From: Candidatus Cryptobacteroides gallistercoris
Lineage (GTDB): Bacteria > Bacteroidota > Bacteroidia > Bacteroidales > UBA932
Assembly: GCA_017694835.1 (NCBI GenBank)
Contig: JADIMJ010000075.1
Span: forward strand, 1 to 34,540
Direction: 5' to 3'
Length of the DNA: 34,540 bases
The translations under genes and the position numbers were made by a program. Below, piece after piece: positions 1 through 7,846 of the stretch. The notes beneath the pieces are model-generated. The model did no database searches. It was not told the DNA's origin and worked only from the letters and a program-made list of their open reading frames with translations. Within the stretch, counting starts at the first letter, position 1; every line of letters begins with the position of its first letter.

Positions 1-1
1 A

Positions 2-1744
2 CCCGAAGTTGAACCGGAAGATGAAGCCGCAGTGGAGCCTGAGGACGAAGTTGCTGACGGACGGTATAATGTGCAGGATGAAGAAGCAGGCGACGGCGGG
101 GAGCAGGACGGCAATGATGGGCTTGAGGTGATAAAGACCGAGCTGTCGACAGATGTCAGGGCGGATTTGCCGAGGATAAATGTCCGGGATGAACTTGAGA
201 ATTTCAGATTCCCGGGCCTCGACTTGCTTGACGACTATCCTGACGGCAGGCATGAGGTGTCCCAGGAGGAGCTTGAGATGAACAACAACAAGATCCGCGC
301 TACTCTCCTGAGCTATAAGATTCAGATAGAGAAAGTCTTTGCGTGCGTCGGGCCAACCGTCACCCTGTATAAGATAATTCCTGCAAAAGGAGTGAAGATC
401 TCGGCCATCAAGAATCTGGATGAGGATATCGCGCTTGCCCTCGGAGTCAAGGATGTCAGGATTGTCACGCTTGAAGATGCTGTCGGAATCGAAGTGGCGA
501 ACAAGAGGCCGTCGATTGTTCCCCTGAAATTCATGCTGAATGACGATTCTTTCCGTAACAACAGGTATGAGCTGCCTGTGGCCATCGGTGTCACCATTAC
601 CAACAAAGTGAAGGTCTTTGACCTGGCCGACGCTCCGCATCTGCTTGTGGCAGGAGCCACCAAGCAGGGAAAGTCCGTGTGCCTCAATGTGATAATCACT
701 TCTCTGCTGTATTCCAAGCATCCGTCGGAACTCAAATTCGTGCTCATAGACCCGAAGAGAGTCGAATTCACACTGTATTCAAGTCTGATACACCACTATC
801 TTGCCGTCCTGCCTGATGCTGTCAGTGAGAAAGACGAGATGGACAATGCGATTGTGAAGAAGCCGAAGCAGGCAGAGATGATACTGAAGTCGCTGTGCAT
901 CGAAATGGACGAGCGATATGACCTTCTGAGCAACGCGGAGGTCCGCAATGTAAAGGACTATAACAACAAATACATGGACCGCCATCTTCTTCCGACTGAC
1001 GGTCACAAGTATATGCCTTATATTGTAGTCGTCATAGACGAGTATGCGGATCTCATCATGGCATCGGACACCGGCGGGGAATCCAAGTCGATATCAAAGA
1101 ATATCATGGACTGCATTATCCGTCTGGCACAGAAGGGCCGTGCCGCAGGAATTCATCTGATATTGGCGACGCAGAGGCCGTCCACTAATGTCGTGACCGG
1201 ACTCATCAAGGGCAATTTCCCTACCCGTATAGCTTTCCGCGTCAGCCAGCGCATGGATTCCATGGTGATACTTGACTCTACCGGAGCCGAGAAACTGATA
1301 GGCCGCGGCGACATGCTGTATTTTTCGGGAATCGAGATGGAAAGGGTCCAGTGTGCCTTCGTGGACAAGGAGATCAAGCCGATTACCAGGTTCATAGGCT
1401 CGCAGACCGGATACAGGCAGGCATATTCAGTGCCTTATTATCTTCCTGAACCTCCTTCTTCAGACGGAGATTCGCAGGGTGTTGAAATGATTGACATGCA
1501 GAATGTCGATGCCCTGTTCGAGGAGGCGTCAAAGATAGTCGTCCTCAATCAGATCGGCTCGACTTCCACTCTTCAGCGTAAGCTTGGCATCGGGTATGCC
1601 CGGGCGGGCAGGATAATGGACCAGCTTGAGGCTGCCGGAATCGTCGGGCCTCAGGAGGGGTCAAAGCCGCGTCTGGTGCTTGTGCCTGACTACGAGACCC
1701 TGCAGCCGATACTCAAGGCTTATCTGAAGCCTGACAACCAATGA
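2..1744 (+). CDS. ftsK: DNA translocase FtsK (5' end outside the window)
   Basis: FtsK/SpoIIIE-type DNA pump that moves chromosome termini through the division septum and works with XerC/D at dif. The reading frame is open to the window edge, so the N-terminal membrane domain is missing. An in-frame GTG at 32 is very probably not the start. Counting from that GTG, an acidic linker (about 1-60) is followed by the motor. Walker A is GATKQGKS (208-215) and Walker B is VVVIDEYADL (Asp336, Glu337). IHLILATQRPSTNVV lies just after. The C-terminal winged-helix gamma domain (about 500-565, with TLQRKLGIGYARAGRIMDQL) binds KOPS-like sites. The Lys-Gln inside Walker A replaces the Gly-Ser of proteobacterial FtsK; I believe this is common in Bacteroidota. 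The stop overlaps the lolA start (ATGA), so the two genes are probably co-translated. Confidence 0.96.
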   Translation, partial: PEVEPEDEAAVEPEDEVADGRYNVQDEEAGDGGEQDGNDGLEVIKTELSTDVRADLPRINVRDELENFRFPGLDLLDDYPDGRHEVSQEELEMNNNKIRATLLSYKIQIEKVFACVGPTVTLYKIIPAKGVKISAIKNLDEDIALALGVKDVRIVTLEDAVGIEVANKRPSIVPLKFMLNDDSFRNNRYELPVAIGVTITNKVKVFDLADAPHLLVAGATKQGKSVCLNVIITSLLYSKHPSELKFVLIDPKRVEFTLYSSLIHHYLAVLPDAVSEKDEMDNAIVKKPKQAEMILKSLCIEMDERYDLLSNAEVRNVKDYNNKYMDRHLLPTDGHKYMPYIVVVIDEYADLIMASDTGGESKSISKNIMDCIIRLAQKGRAAGIHLILATQRPSTNVVTGLIKGNFPTRIAFRVSQRMDSMVILDSTGAEKLIGRGDMLYFSGIEMERVQCAFVDKEIKPITRFIGSQTGYRQAYSVPYYLPEPPSSDGDSQGVEMIDMQNVDALFEEASKIVVLNQIGSTSTLQRKLGIGYARAGRIMDQLEAAGIVGPQEGSKPRLVLVPDYETLQPILKAYLKPDNQ

Positions 1745-2418
1745 TGCAAAGGATATACTGGGAATCCGGGATAAAATGGAAAGCAATGATGAATGGAGTT
1801 CTCGTCTTATGTGCCTTGTTTTCGGTGGCCGTTGTTCCGGCCATTGAGTCCGGCGGGACTGTTTCCCGCTTTGCGGAATCCATCTCAGGCAAGTGTGTTT
1901 CTTTTGATTATGTCTATACGATGGACAGGTCCGGCCTCATCATGAGCGGGGAGGGAAGTGTCGTCTTTCAGAATGATTCATTTGTTCTCAATGGAAACGG
2001 GCTGGAAGTCAGCTGCGACGGCAAGGACAGGTGGACGGTGGACAGAAATGCGCATGAGGCTGTGGTCGAATCTGCCGATCCTGAAAATCCGGATTATTTC
2101 TCATATCCTGTGCTTATTGCGAGGGATGTGGACCGGGTGTTTGCCGTCGAGTCCGAGGTCATGTCGGAATTCAATGGAAATGAAGCCATAAGGGTGACTC
2201 TGAAGCCGGCGGTTGCTTTCGGCAATGTCATATCTGCGGAAATCTTCTTCTTCCGTGACGAACTTGTCCCATGCGGTCTCGTGCTTGTCCTTGACGACGG
2301 GACCGAAGTGAAAATGGCATTCAGCGGTTTCTCTGTTGTATCCGGAACGGACAGGTCCCGTTTTTCCTTTGACCCGGACAGCCTGGGCGAGGATTATATT
2401 GTGACTGACCTGAGGTAA
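1741..2418 (+). CDS. lolA: LolA-like outer-membrane lipoprotein carrier
   Basis: Periplasmic chaperone that would carry lipoproteins from the LolCDE complex to the outer membrane. The 225-residue product has an N-terminal signal sequence (hydrophobic stretch VLVLCALFSVAVVPA). A LolA-type half-barrel pattern follows: an early SGKCVSFDYVYTMDRSG strand pair, GEGSVVFQNDSFVL, and CDGKDRWTVDRNAHEAVV. The start at 1741 shares an ATGA with the ftsK stop, which favours translational coupling. A later start at 1786 (MMNGVLVL) would give a more usual short signal peptide and cannot be excluded. ftsK followed by lolA is a recurrent arrangement in bacteria. Family assignment rests on pattern and context, not on a conserved catalytic residue. 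Confidence 0.85.
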   Translation: MMQRIYWESGIKWKAMMNGVLVLCALFSVAVVPAIESGGTVSRFAESISGKCVSFDYVYTMDRSGLIMSGEGSVVFQNDSFVLNGNGLEVSCDGKDRWTVDRNAHEAVVESADPENPDYFSYPVLIARDVDRVFAVESEVMSEFNGNEAIRVTLKPAVAFGNVISAEIFFFRDELVPCGLVLVLDDGTEVKMAFSGFSVVSGTDRSRFSFDPDSLGEDYIVTDLR

Positions 2419-2446
2419 TTGATGTGACAGGCCGCAGAAGCCGGTC

Positions 2447-3265
2447 TCACCATGATCCCGAAGCTCCGCCGCCTCCGAAGCTCCCGCCTCCGAAACCGCC
2501 GAATCCGCCCCCGAATCCTCCGAATCCGCCGCCTCCGAATCCTCCTCTGGATCCGCGGTGTCCGCTGTCGAGCAGGCTTCCTATTATGATGGCATCAAGC
2601 AGGTCCGGCCCTCCGCCGTTGTTCCTGTTCCTGCCGTTTCCGCCGCCGCGTCTGCCGGAAGCCACTGCATAGCATATTACGATGAAGATTATGAAAAAGA
2701 ACAGGGCGGCAATCCAAGGCCCTGCCCCTGCGTCCTTTTCCCTCATTTCCGAGATTTCTCCTGATGCCAGCTTCATCAGGACGGAGCATCCGTCCATGAC
2801 TCCTCCGAAGTAGTCATTGCGGGCGAATTTCGGAATCATTTCCTCCTCTATTATCCTCTTGGCGTATATGTCCGGAATCGCACCCTCGAGCCCGTATCCG
2901 ACGCTTATGTTTGCCTGTCCGTTTGATTCCTGTGTCTTGGGCTTTACAAGCACCACTATGCCGTTGTCATATTTTTCTGATCCGACTCCCCATTCAAGGC
3001 CGATTCTGGTCGCATAGTCAGCGACGGAGTAGCCTTCAAGGTCGGTGACGGTCACGACTGTTATCTGGTTTGAAGTGGAATCGTCGAATTCCGTCAGGAT
3101 GCCTTCAAGGAGATTCGTTTCGGCCGGAGTGAAGAGCCCGGCGAAGTCGTTGACAAGCCGCTGCGGCTCCGGCCGGGCGGGAATCGCACGGCAGACGGCT
3201 GCCGTAAGAACAAGTGCGGCAGTGACCGCAAGAATTCGGATGCTATTCAGATTTTGCCTGGCCAT
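2447..3265 (-). CDS. TPM-domain membrane protein, YgcG family
   Basis: The protein has a signal peptide (h-region ILAVTAALVLTAAV, cleavage after CRA or nearby), then a periplasmic TPM domain. Visible TPM motifs are LVNDFAGLFTPAE, SNQITVVTVTDLEGYSVADYATRIG, GIVVLVKPK and SVGYGLEGAIPD. One transmembrane helix (IAALFFFIIFIVICYAVA) follows, then a Gly/Phe-rich tail ending GGGGASGSW, a C-terminal motif I recognise from this family. The biochemical role is not settled; TPM domains were first described as phosphatase-like in plants. A start at 3289 is also open, but it gives an over-long n-region and overlaps the upstream gene by 47 nt. ATG 3265 overlaps by only 23 nt and gives a normal signal peptide, so I chose it. 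It is the last gene of a lemA-TPM-ygcG cluster and converges on lolA. Confidence 0.85.
   Translation of the reverse strand: MARQNLNSIRILAVTAALVLTAAVCRAIPARPEPQRLVNDFAGLFTPAETNLLEGILTEFDDSTSNQITVVTVTDLEGYSVADYATRIGLEWGVGSEKYDNGIVVLVKPKTQESNGQANISVGYGLEGAIPDIYAKRIIEEEMIPKFARNDYFGGVMDGCSVLMKLASGEISEMREKDAGAGPWIAALFFFIIFIVICYAVASGRRGGGNGRNRNNGGGPDLLDAIIIGSLLDSGHRGSRGGFGGGGFGGFGGGFGGFGGGSFGGGGASGSW
2450..2556 (-). repeat. low-complexity Gly-rich codon repeat in the TPM/YgcG tail
   Basis: On the plus strand this is a run of CCG/CCT/CCA-containing short units; read on the minus strand it encodes GGFGGGGFGGFGG-type repeats. The units are irregular multiples of three, so length change would keep the frame. 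This is compositional repetition within the gene and not a mobile or CRISPR-type repeat. Confidence 0.7.
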
Positions 3266-3692
3266 AGGATATCTCGTCCGGAAGTTCATTTACATCGTCT
3301 GACCGGTAAGGGAAAAATGCCTTGAGCTTTTCTCCGGTCATTCTTATGGCTGCCGTCAGTCCTTCGGCATATCTTGAAGCTGAAAAAAAGCCCTTCATCA
3401 CATCTGTGACATCTTTCCAGAAATTCTCCGGCACTGCGTCATTGATGCCTTTGTCTCCGATTATGGCAAATACCTTTGACTGGCATGCCACATAAATGAG
3501 GACTCCGTTGCGGAGCTTCGTCTTGTCCATGCCGAGGTAGTTGAAAACGGCTTCTGCCCGTTCCATGGGAGCCGACGGGCATTTTTCGTCCAGATGAACC
3601 CTGATTTCCCCCGAAGTGTCCTTCTCGGCCTCCCGGATGGCTCCGGTCACGAGCTTGACTTCATCAGCAGTCAGCAAATCCCTGGCCTTCAT
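3243..3692 (-). CDS. small TPM-domain protein
   Basis: A 149-residue protein without signal peptide or membrane helix that is essentially one TPM domain. Recognisable stretches are LLTADEVKLVTGAIREAEK, TSGEIRVHLDEKCP, RNGVLIYVACQSKVFAIIGD and KGINDAVPENFWKDV. The YgcG-like protein encoded next has the same domain, exported and membrane-anchored, so the cluster pairs a probably cytoplasmic TPM protein with an exported one. Its ATG begins one base after the lemA stop, and its own stop lies inside the start of the ygcG-like gene, which is a strong sign of one operon. Molecular function is unknown; a role at the envelope together with LemA is inference from gene order. Confidence 0.88.
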   Translation of the reverse strand: MKARDLLTADEVKLVTGAIREAEKDTSGEIRVHLDEKCPSAPMERAEAVFNYLGMDKTKLRNGVLIYVACQSKVFAIIGDKGINDAVPENFWKDVTDVMKGFFSASRYAEGLTAAIRMTGEKLKAFFPYRSDDVNELPDEISYGQAKSE

Positions 3693-3693
3693 G

Positions 3694-4287
3694 TCAGAAC
3701 TTTACTTCAGGGGCAGTTTCGGCACCCGATTCGGCCTTGAAGTATCCTTTCGTGCCGAATCCGAAGATTGAGGCAATGATGTTCTTCGGGAAACTTCTCA
3801 CCATTGTGTTGTATGCCCGTGCTGCTTCGTTGAATTTCATCCTTTCAGTGCTGATCCTGTTCTCTGTGCCCTCGAGCTGTGCCTGGAGGTCCAGAAAATT
3901 CCGGTTAGCCTTCAGGTCAGGGTAGTTTTCCGTGACCATGAGCAGCCGGCCGATTGCCTGTGACAATTCTCCCTGGGCATCCTGGTATCTTGCTATGGCC
4001 TCGGCGTCCAGTCCTTCAGGGTCAAGTGTAATCTGTGTCGCTCTGGACCGGGCGGCCGTTACCTCCTCAAGTGTGGAGGACTCGTGCCCGGCATAGCCTT
4101 TTACCGTTGCCACGAGGTTATCGATGAGGTCTGCACGGCGCTGGTAGACATTTTCCACCTGAGCCCATGCCGCACTTACCTGTTCGTCTGCCCGGACAAG
4201 CCCGTTATATGATGACTTTGTCCAGAAAAACAGGACAAGCACGATGACTGCAACCAATATTGCTGTTGCTGCACAACCTTTTTTCAT
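3694..4287 (-). CDS. lemA: LemA family protein
   Basis: A 197-residue membrane-anchored helical protein. An N-terminal hydrophobic segment (AATAILVAVIVLVLFFW) is followed by the characteristic LemA core. Visible motifs are SYNGLVRADEQVSAAW, VYQRRADLIDNLVATVKGYA, and the YPDLKANRNFLDLQAQLEGT / ENRISTERMKFNEAARAYN series. The end is FGFGTKGYFKAESGAE, also typical. Length matches the family (about 180-200). LemA proteins lie next to TPM/YgcG genes in many bacteria, as here; what they do is not established. It is first in the tight lemA-TPM-ygcG run, 19 nt downstream of the FISUMP lipoprotein gene, with no clear promoter of its own in that gap. Confidence 0.95.
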   Translation of the reverse strand: MKKGCAATAILVAVIVLVLFFWTKSSYNGLVRADEQVSAAWAQVENVYQRRADLIDNLVATVKGYAGHESSTLEEVTAARSRATQITLDPEGLDAEAIARYQDAQGELSQAIGRLLMVTENYPDLKANRNFLDLQAQLEGTENRISTERMKFNEAARAYNTMVRSFPKNIIASIFGFGTKGYFKAESGAETAPEVKF

Positions 4288-4306
4288 ATCTGATTAATTA
4301 AAATTA

Positions 4307-5431
4307 TTAGAGATTTCTCACGCAGCGTACGGGGAGTGCGAACCCGGCCTTGTCGACATAGTTGACCCTGAGGTCCGGATTGTCTTCGTACATGTATACA
4401 TAGTAAGCCTTTGTACTTGCAGACCCGTCTCCGTCACCGGGATTTTCTCCTTCGGCATACCCCGTCGCAGTCCAGAAGCCGGCGTACTGGTTGAATCCTG
4501 CGAATGTCCAGATGTCGTCCGTGCTTCCGCTGAATTCCTTTTCGAGCACCGTGGCGTATCCTGTCGGCAGGACAGAAAAACCGCTTTCATTGGTTATCTG
4601 CACGGCCGGCCAGTATTCCCACATTTCATCGTTGTTGAAATAGGCATTGGTCATGAGTTTCCCGTTGACTCCGTCCCAGAAATAACCGCTGCCGTCCTGT
4701 CCGCTGTCCTCTCCGGAGAATTTTTCCCCGAGGACATTCCAGTCGCTTACTTCGGGCAGTCTCCATCCTTCTCCAAGGCCTTCGCAGATGTATGAGGCTT
4801 CATCCCATTTGTAGAAGCGCCCGAACAGGCCCGAAACGGCGTCGGATTTTTCAAGAGCCTCTCCAGCCGGGGTCCCGCCTCCTGAATATCCGATGTTTTC
4901 CGCTGTCCATTCCAGTCCGTCCGGAATGACTGTCCTGTATGTCCTTGAGTCCCTCGGGTCGGTTACGGTCCCGGCTGCAATCCCGGGCAGCAGCCCGCTG
5001 TCCCCTTCGAATGTCAGGGATTTTTCACTTACTGTGGTGATGTCGGCGGAGAAACTTGTGGCCGAGTATCCTGAGGCGCTGGCGCTGCATGTTACCCTGA
5101 AAGTGCACAGGGTATCCTTTACTTCAGCGCCTTCAAATGCATATCCGAATGTCCTGCCCCCGTTCTCTTCAGGAGTCTCTTCGTCCACTACGGTCTTTCC
5201 GCCCCTGGTTACGGTCCATTTGTATGTGACGGCGGCTCCGGTGGGATTGGTCGCGGCATCGGCTGTAAAAGTGTGGGAGCTTCCTGCTTCCACATATCTG
5301 TCTGCGCTGAATCTCGGGGTGCCGGTAAGGTATGGCAGGGAGACTGTATCTTCCTCATCCTTTTTGCATGAAAGTATTGCCGCAGCGGCAAGTACGGCAA
5401 AGGCTGCAGTATAAAATTTTTTCAAAATCAT
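4307..5431 (-). CDS. FISUMP-type surface lipoprotein
   Basis: A 374-residue lipoprotein. The signal peptide ends in the lipobox ILSC (Cys22), and the following KKDEED resembles the acidic lipoprotein export signal that sends Bacteroidota lipoproteins to the cell surface. Residues about 35-130 look like an Ig/PKD-like domain (AGSSHTFTADA, VTYKWTVTRGGKTV). From about 155 to the end is a FISUMP (Fibrobacter succinogenes major paralogous) domain. Its signatures are DSRTYRTVIPDGLEWTAENI, GRFYKWDEASYICEGLGEGW, RLPEVSDWNVLG and the final FALPVRCVRNL. FISUMP domains are related to C-type-lectin-like folds, and their ligands are mostly unknown. It is divergent from apbE and has its own promoter candidate at 5455-5462. 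Confidence 0.85.
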   Translation of the reverse strand: MILKKFYTAAFAVLAAAAILSCKKDEEDTVSLPYLTGTPRFSADRYVEAGSSHTFTADAATNPTGAAVTYKWTVTRGGKTVVDEETPEENGGRTFGYAFEGAEVKDTLCTFRVTCSASASGYSATSFSADITTVSEKSLTFEGDSGLLPGIAAGTVTDPRDSRTYRTVIPDGLEWTAENIGYSGGGTPAGEALEKSDAVSGLFGRFYKWDEASYICEGLGEGWRLPEVSDWNVLGEKFSGEDSGQDGSGYFWDGVNGKLMTNAYFNNDEMWEYWPAVQITNESGFSVLPTGYATVLEKEFSGSTDDIWTFAGFNQYAGFWTATGYAEGENPGDGDGSASTKAYYVYMYEDNPDLRVNYVDKAGFALPVRCVRNL

Positions 5432-5454
5432 TCTTCCGTTTTCATCTCAATCTA

Positions 5455-5492
5455 CAAAGATGTGCATTTTTTTGTAAAATCCGTTATTTTTG
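5455..5492. promoter_or_regulatory. divergent promoter region between the FISUMP lipoprotein gene and apbE
   Basis: Plus strand: TATTTTTG at 5485-5492 fits the Bacteroidota -7 consensus TAnnTTTG. A TGTG at 5461-5464 sits 20 nt upstream as a weak -33. This would start RNA near 5497, so an apbE start at ATG 5462 would lie upstream of the transcript. Minus strand: CATCTTTG (5462-5455) matches 7 of 8 consensus positions and lies 23 nt before the lipoprotein ATG; no clear -33 is seen there. Confidence 0.5.
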
Positions 5493-5512
5493 CAGAAATA
5501 CTTTTGGCAAGA

Positions 5513-6601
5513 ATGAAGGTAAAGCATGAAATGTCCGCGTTCCGGAGCCTTTCGGCGGCTTTTGCGGCTTTTGCGGCGGCGTGTTCCGTATCCTGCGCCC
5601 CCGAATCCGGATATGTGGCCCTGTCGGGATATGCCCAGGGCGGCAATTATTCAGTGAAAATCAATATGGATGGAGTGGATGCCAGTCCGGAGAGCCTCAA
5701 GTCAGGCATCGATTCCATTCTGAATCTTGTGGACAATTCCCTGTCCGGATATAACGCGAATTCCATACTTTCACGCCTCAATTCCGGGGAGAGGGTCATG
5801 CCTGACAGCATCTTCCTGGAGATGTACCGGCTGTCCCGCAGATATTTCGACATGACGGGCGGAGCCGTGGACGTGTCGGCAGGCGCTCTCTTTGATGTCT
5901 GGGGCTTCGGCTTTACTTCGGATTCTCTTCCTTCTGCCGCAAAAGTCTCTGAAATAAAGGAATATGTCGGCATGGACAGGCTTGTGCCGGACCTTTCTTC
6001 TGCCCTTGCCGCCGACGGAAGCGTCTCCGCCCGGGATATCGTGGCTGACGGACGCGCAGAACATCTTCCTGTCCTGAATTTCAATGCTGTTGCCCAGGGA
6101 TATTCCTGTGACCTTGTGGCGGATTATCTTGAAAAGGCCGGAGTGAAGGACATGCTGGTGGACATCGGTGGGGAGATTGTCTGCGCCGGACTCAATCCCG
6201 GCGGAAATCCCTGGACAATCGGCGTAGACAGGCCGGTGGACGGCAACAATGTCTCCGGCGCGGACCTGAAGGGCATTCTTCAGGCAGGCCCGGACAAATG
6301 CGGTGTGGTGACTTCCGGCAATTACCGCAAGTTCTACATGAAGGACGGCCGGAAATATGCCCATACGGTAGACCCGTTGACGGGATATCCTGTCTCCCAT
6401 TCCCTTCTCAGCGCCACCGTCATCGCACCGACGGCAGCCATGGCGGATGCCCTTGCCACATATTGCATGGTCATCGGTGAGGAAAAGGCTGCCGCCTATA
6501 TTGAAGGCCGGGATGACATCGGGGGCTATCTCATTTATCAGGATGAGGACGGCCGGATGCGGACCTGGAAGTCCTCCGGATTCCGTCTCCTGCGGGACTG
6601 A
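5513..6601 (+). CDS. apbE: FAD:protein FMN transferase ApbE (lipoprotein)
   Basis: ApbE attaches FMN covalently to threonines of target proteins, such as the NqrB/NqrC and RnfG/RnfD subunits of respiratory sodium pumps, outside the cytoplasm. Family motifs in order are SLSGYNANSILSRLN, GGAVDVSAGALFDVWGFG, FNAVAQGYSCDLVADYLE, DMLVDIGGEIVCAG, VVTSGNYRKFY, YAHTVDPLTGYPV and ATVIAPTAAMADALATYCMV. The N-terminus is a lipoprotein signal with lipobox SVSC. Start choice: ATG 5462 is open but lies upstream of the predicted transcript. ATG 5513 gives a basic n-region (MKVKHEM), and ATG 5531 is a third option with a 38-nt leader. No Nqr or Rnf genes are in the window, so the target is elsewhere. The 3' end meets comEC tail to tail. 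Confidence 0.95.
   Translation: MKVKHEMSAFRSLSAAFAAFAAACSVSCAPESGYVALSGYAQGGNYSVKINMDGVDASPESLKSGIDSILNLVDNSLSGYNANSILSRLNSGERVMPDSIFLEMYRLSRRYFDMTGGAVDVSAGALFDVWGFGFTSDSLPSAAKVSEIKEYVGMDRLVPDLSSALAADGSVSARDIVADGRAEHLPVLNFNAVAQGYSCDLVADYLEKAGVKDMLVDIGGEIVCAGLNPGGNPWTIGVDRPVDGNNVSGADLKGILQAGPDKCGVVTSGNYRKFYMKDGRKYAHTVDPLTGYPVSHSLLSATVIAPTAAMADALATYCMVIGEEKAAAYIEGRDDIGGYLIYQDEDGRMRTWKSSGFRLLRD
5551..5581 (+). repeat. 9-nt in-frame repeat in the apbE signal sequence
   Basis: A GCGGCTTTT unit occurs about three times in a row, the last copy degenerate, and encodes AAFAAFAAA in the hydrophobic core of the lipoprotein signal. Gain or loss of a unit would keep the frame and only lengthen or shorten the h-region. 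Confidence 0.6.
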
Positions 6602-6629
6602 ATCACGGCGGGAGGGACTGAATCACGGC
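6594..6629. repeat. 16-nt direct repeat (period 20) carrying both stop codons
   Basis: The unit gggactgaatcacggc occurs at 6594-6609 and again at 6614-6629. Each copy contains TGAATCA, which is a TGA stop on the plus strand and, through TCA, a TGA stop on the minus strand. apbE ends in the first copy (6599-6601) and comEC ends in the second (6623-6625). Confidence 0.95.
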
Positions 6630-7762
6630 AAGGAGCTGACAATGGAGAGGATGTCGGTCAGCAGGCGGATGGATTCCGTCCCCAGTGATATGAGGAAGTC
6701 GGGACACAGCCCGAAGTGATGCAGGAATACTGCTGCGGCTGAAAGTATCATGATAAATGTGGACAGCGGCACGGCAAGCAGGTTCGTGACCAGAAAATAT
6801 TTCGGGAAAGTCCCGAAGATCAGCCAGACGGCCGGGCCTGTGAAAAGCTGGCATGAAATGGACAGGGCGGCCGTGTCCCACAGGCGCTTCAGGGGGTTCC
6901 TCCCGTTTCCCGGATACCAGTTTTTCATTTTCGGATAGACGAGATATATTCCCGCCATGGCAAGGTATGACAGCTGAAATCCTGCCTCTGTTACATTGTG
7001 GGGGGATATCGTGAGCTGGACTACAAGGGCGATGAAGAATGTGTTCATGGGCCTTGTCTCCCGGCCAGCCATTTTTGCGGATTCATTGAGCGAGATGAAC
7101 AGCAGTGCCCTGACCAGGGATGCCGATGCTCCGGTGATGAGCGTGTACCATGCCGAAATCAGGATAATCAGGCATGACCTTGTCTTCCTGACTGCCGGGA
7201 AATTTCCGAAAACCGACGTCATCTTCAGCAGTATCCAGTACATCACGCCGAGGTGCATCCCCGAGAGGGCGAGTATGTGCGATGCCCCGCTTTCCCTGAA
7301 CGCGTCGTTTATTGTCCTGCTGACATCGGACTTGTCTCCGGATAGCAGGGCCTTTGCGAGGGCGTTGCAGTCCCTGTCCCCGAACGGGACAGCGTCGATT
7401 GCCTCCCTGAATGCCTCCGAGCATGAGACTGCGGCTTCATGCAGCAGGGAAGCCGGCAGGAATGTGTCCCGGATTCTGATGCAGCTGCCGAACCGGTCCC
7501 CTGCGGCTCCGGACATCCCGGCAAGCAGGAACATGGCGGGAATGATGACCCTGACATATTTGTTTTCTGACAAAGGAGATTCCGGCGTGTCCCGGCGAGG
7601 GCGGCATTTCAGGTACATCAGTGCCGCATGAAGTGCCGATGCGGCGGCAAAGATTGCTGCAGCCGCGGCGGACAGGCGGTCTGTCGTGCAGAGGATTTCT
7701 CCGGCAGCGGTGCCGGCTATGAAAAACAGGGCGATTCCCGCAATGTCTCTCTCCACTCCCAT
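6623..7762 (-). CDS. comEC: ComEC/Rec2-family membrane protein, short form
   Basis: ComEC forms the inner-membrane channel for single-stranded DNA uptake in natural transformation. This 379-residue protein keeps the central competence domain: SGASHILALSGMHLGVMYW (ComEC-type SGxH motif), then ASLVRALLFISLNE, FQLSYLAMAGIYLVYP and several hydrophobic helices to the C-terminus. Two or three N-terminal helices precede it. It lacks most of the N-terminal OB-like domain, and the C-terminal metallo-beta-lactamase domain is wholly absent, so it is about half the length of a full ComEC (roughly 700-800 residues). No frame break explains the size. It may be a minimal Bacteroidota form, or its nuclease part is encoded elsewhere. 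It diverges from ackA; TATTTTCG (7787-7780) is a weak -7 candidate. Confidence 0.85.
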   Translation of the reverse strand: MGVERDIAGIALFFIAGTAAGEILCTTDRLSAAAAAIFAAASALHAALMYLKCRPRRDTPESPLSENKYVRVIIPAMFLLAGMSGAAGDRFGSCIRIRDTFLPASLLHEAAVSCSEAFREAIDAVPFGDRDCNALAKALLSGDKSDVSRTINDAFRESGASHILALSGMHLGVMYWILLKMTSVFGNFPAVRKTRSCLIILISAWYTLITGASASLVRALLFISLNESAKMAGRETRPMNTFFIALVVQLTISPHNVTEAGFQLSYLAMAGIYLVYPKMKNWYPGNGRNPLKRLWDTAALSISCQLFTGPAVWLIFGTFPKYFLVTNLLAVPLSTFIMILSAAAVFLHHFGLCPDFLISLGTESIRLLTDILSIVSSLP

Positions 7763-7775
7763 TTCGTTCCCATTT

Positions 7776-7807
7776 CTTGCGAAAATAGTTATTATTTTCT
7801 AACTTTG
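7776..7807 (+). promoter_or_regulatory. ackA promoter (TTG-N20-TAACTTTG)
   Basis: CTTG at 7776-7779 and an exact TAnnTTTG element, TAACTTTG, at 7800-7807 are separated by 20 nt, the spacing known for Bacteroidota sigma-ABfr promoters. The -7 element ends 39 nt before the ackA ATG. The same TAACTTTG with a TTG 20 nt upstream recurs at 17383-17414. Confidence 0.75.
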
Positions 7808-7846
7808 AATGATTTTTGATTAGAAATTTTTCTTAAATCCAATTAT

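Noticed and set aside
208..215. Unusual Walker A (GATKQGKS, residues 208-215 counted from the GTG at 32) in FtsK as a sign of a divergent motor
   Set aside because: The catalytic Lys and Ser are intact and, as far as I know, Lys-Gln at these positions is normal in Bacteroidota FtsK.
2419..2446. Hairpin AGGCCG/CGGTCT between lolA and the ygcG-like gene as terminator
   Set aside because: The 6-bp stem includes a G-T pair and no T run follows on either strand.
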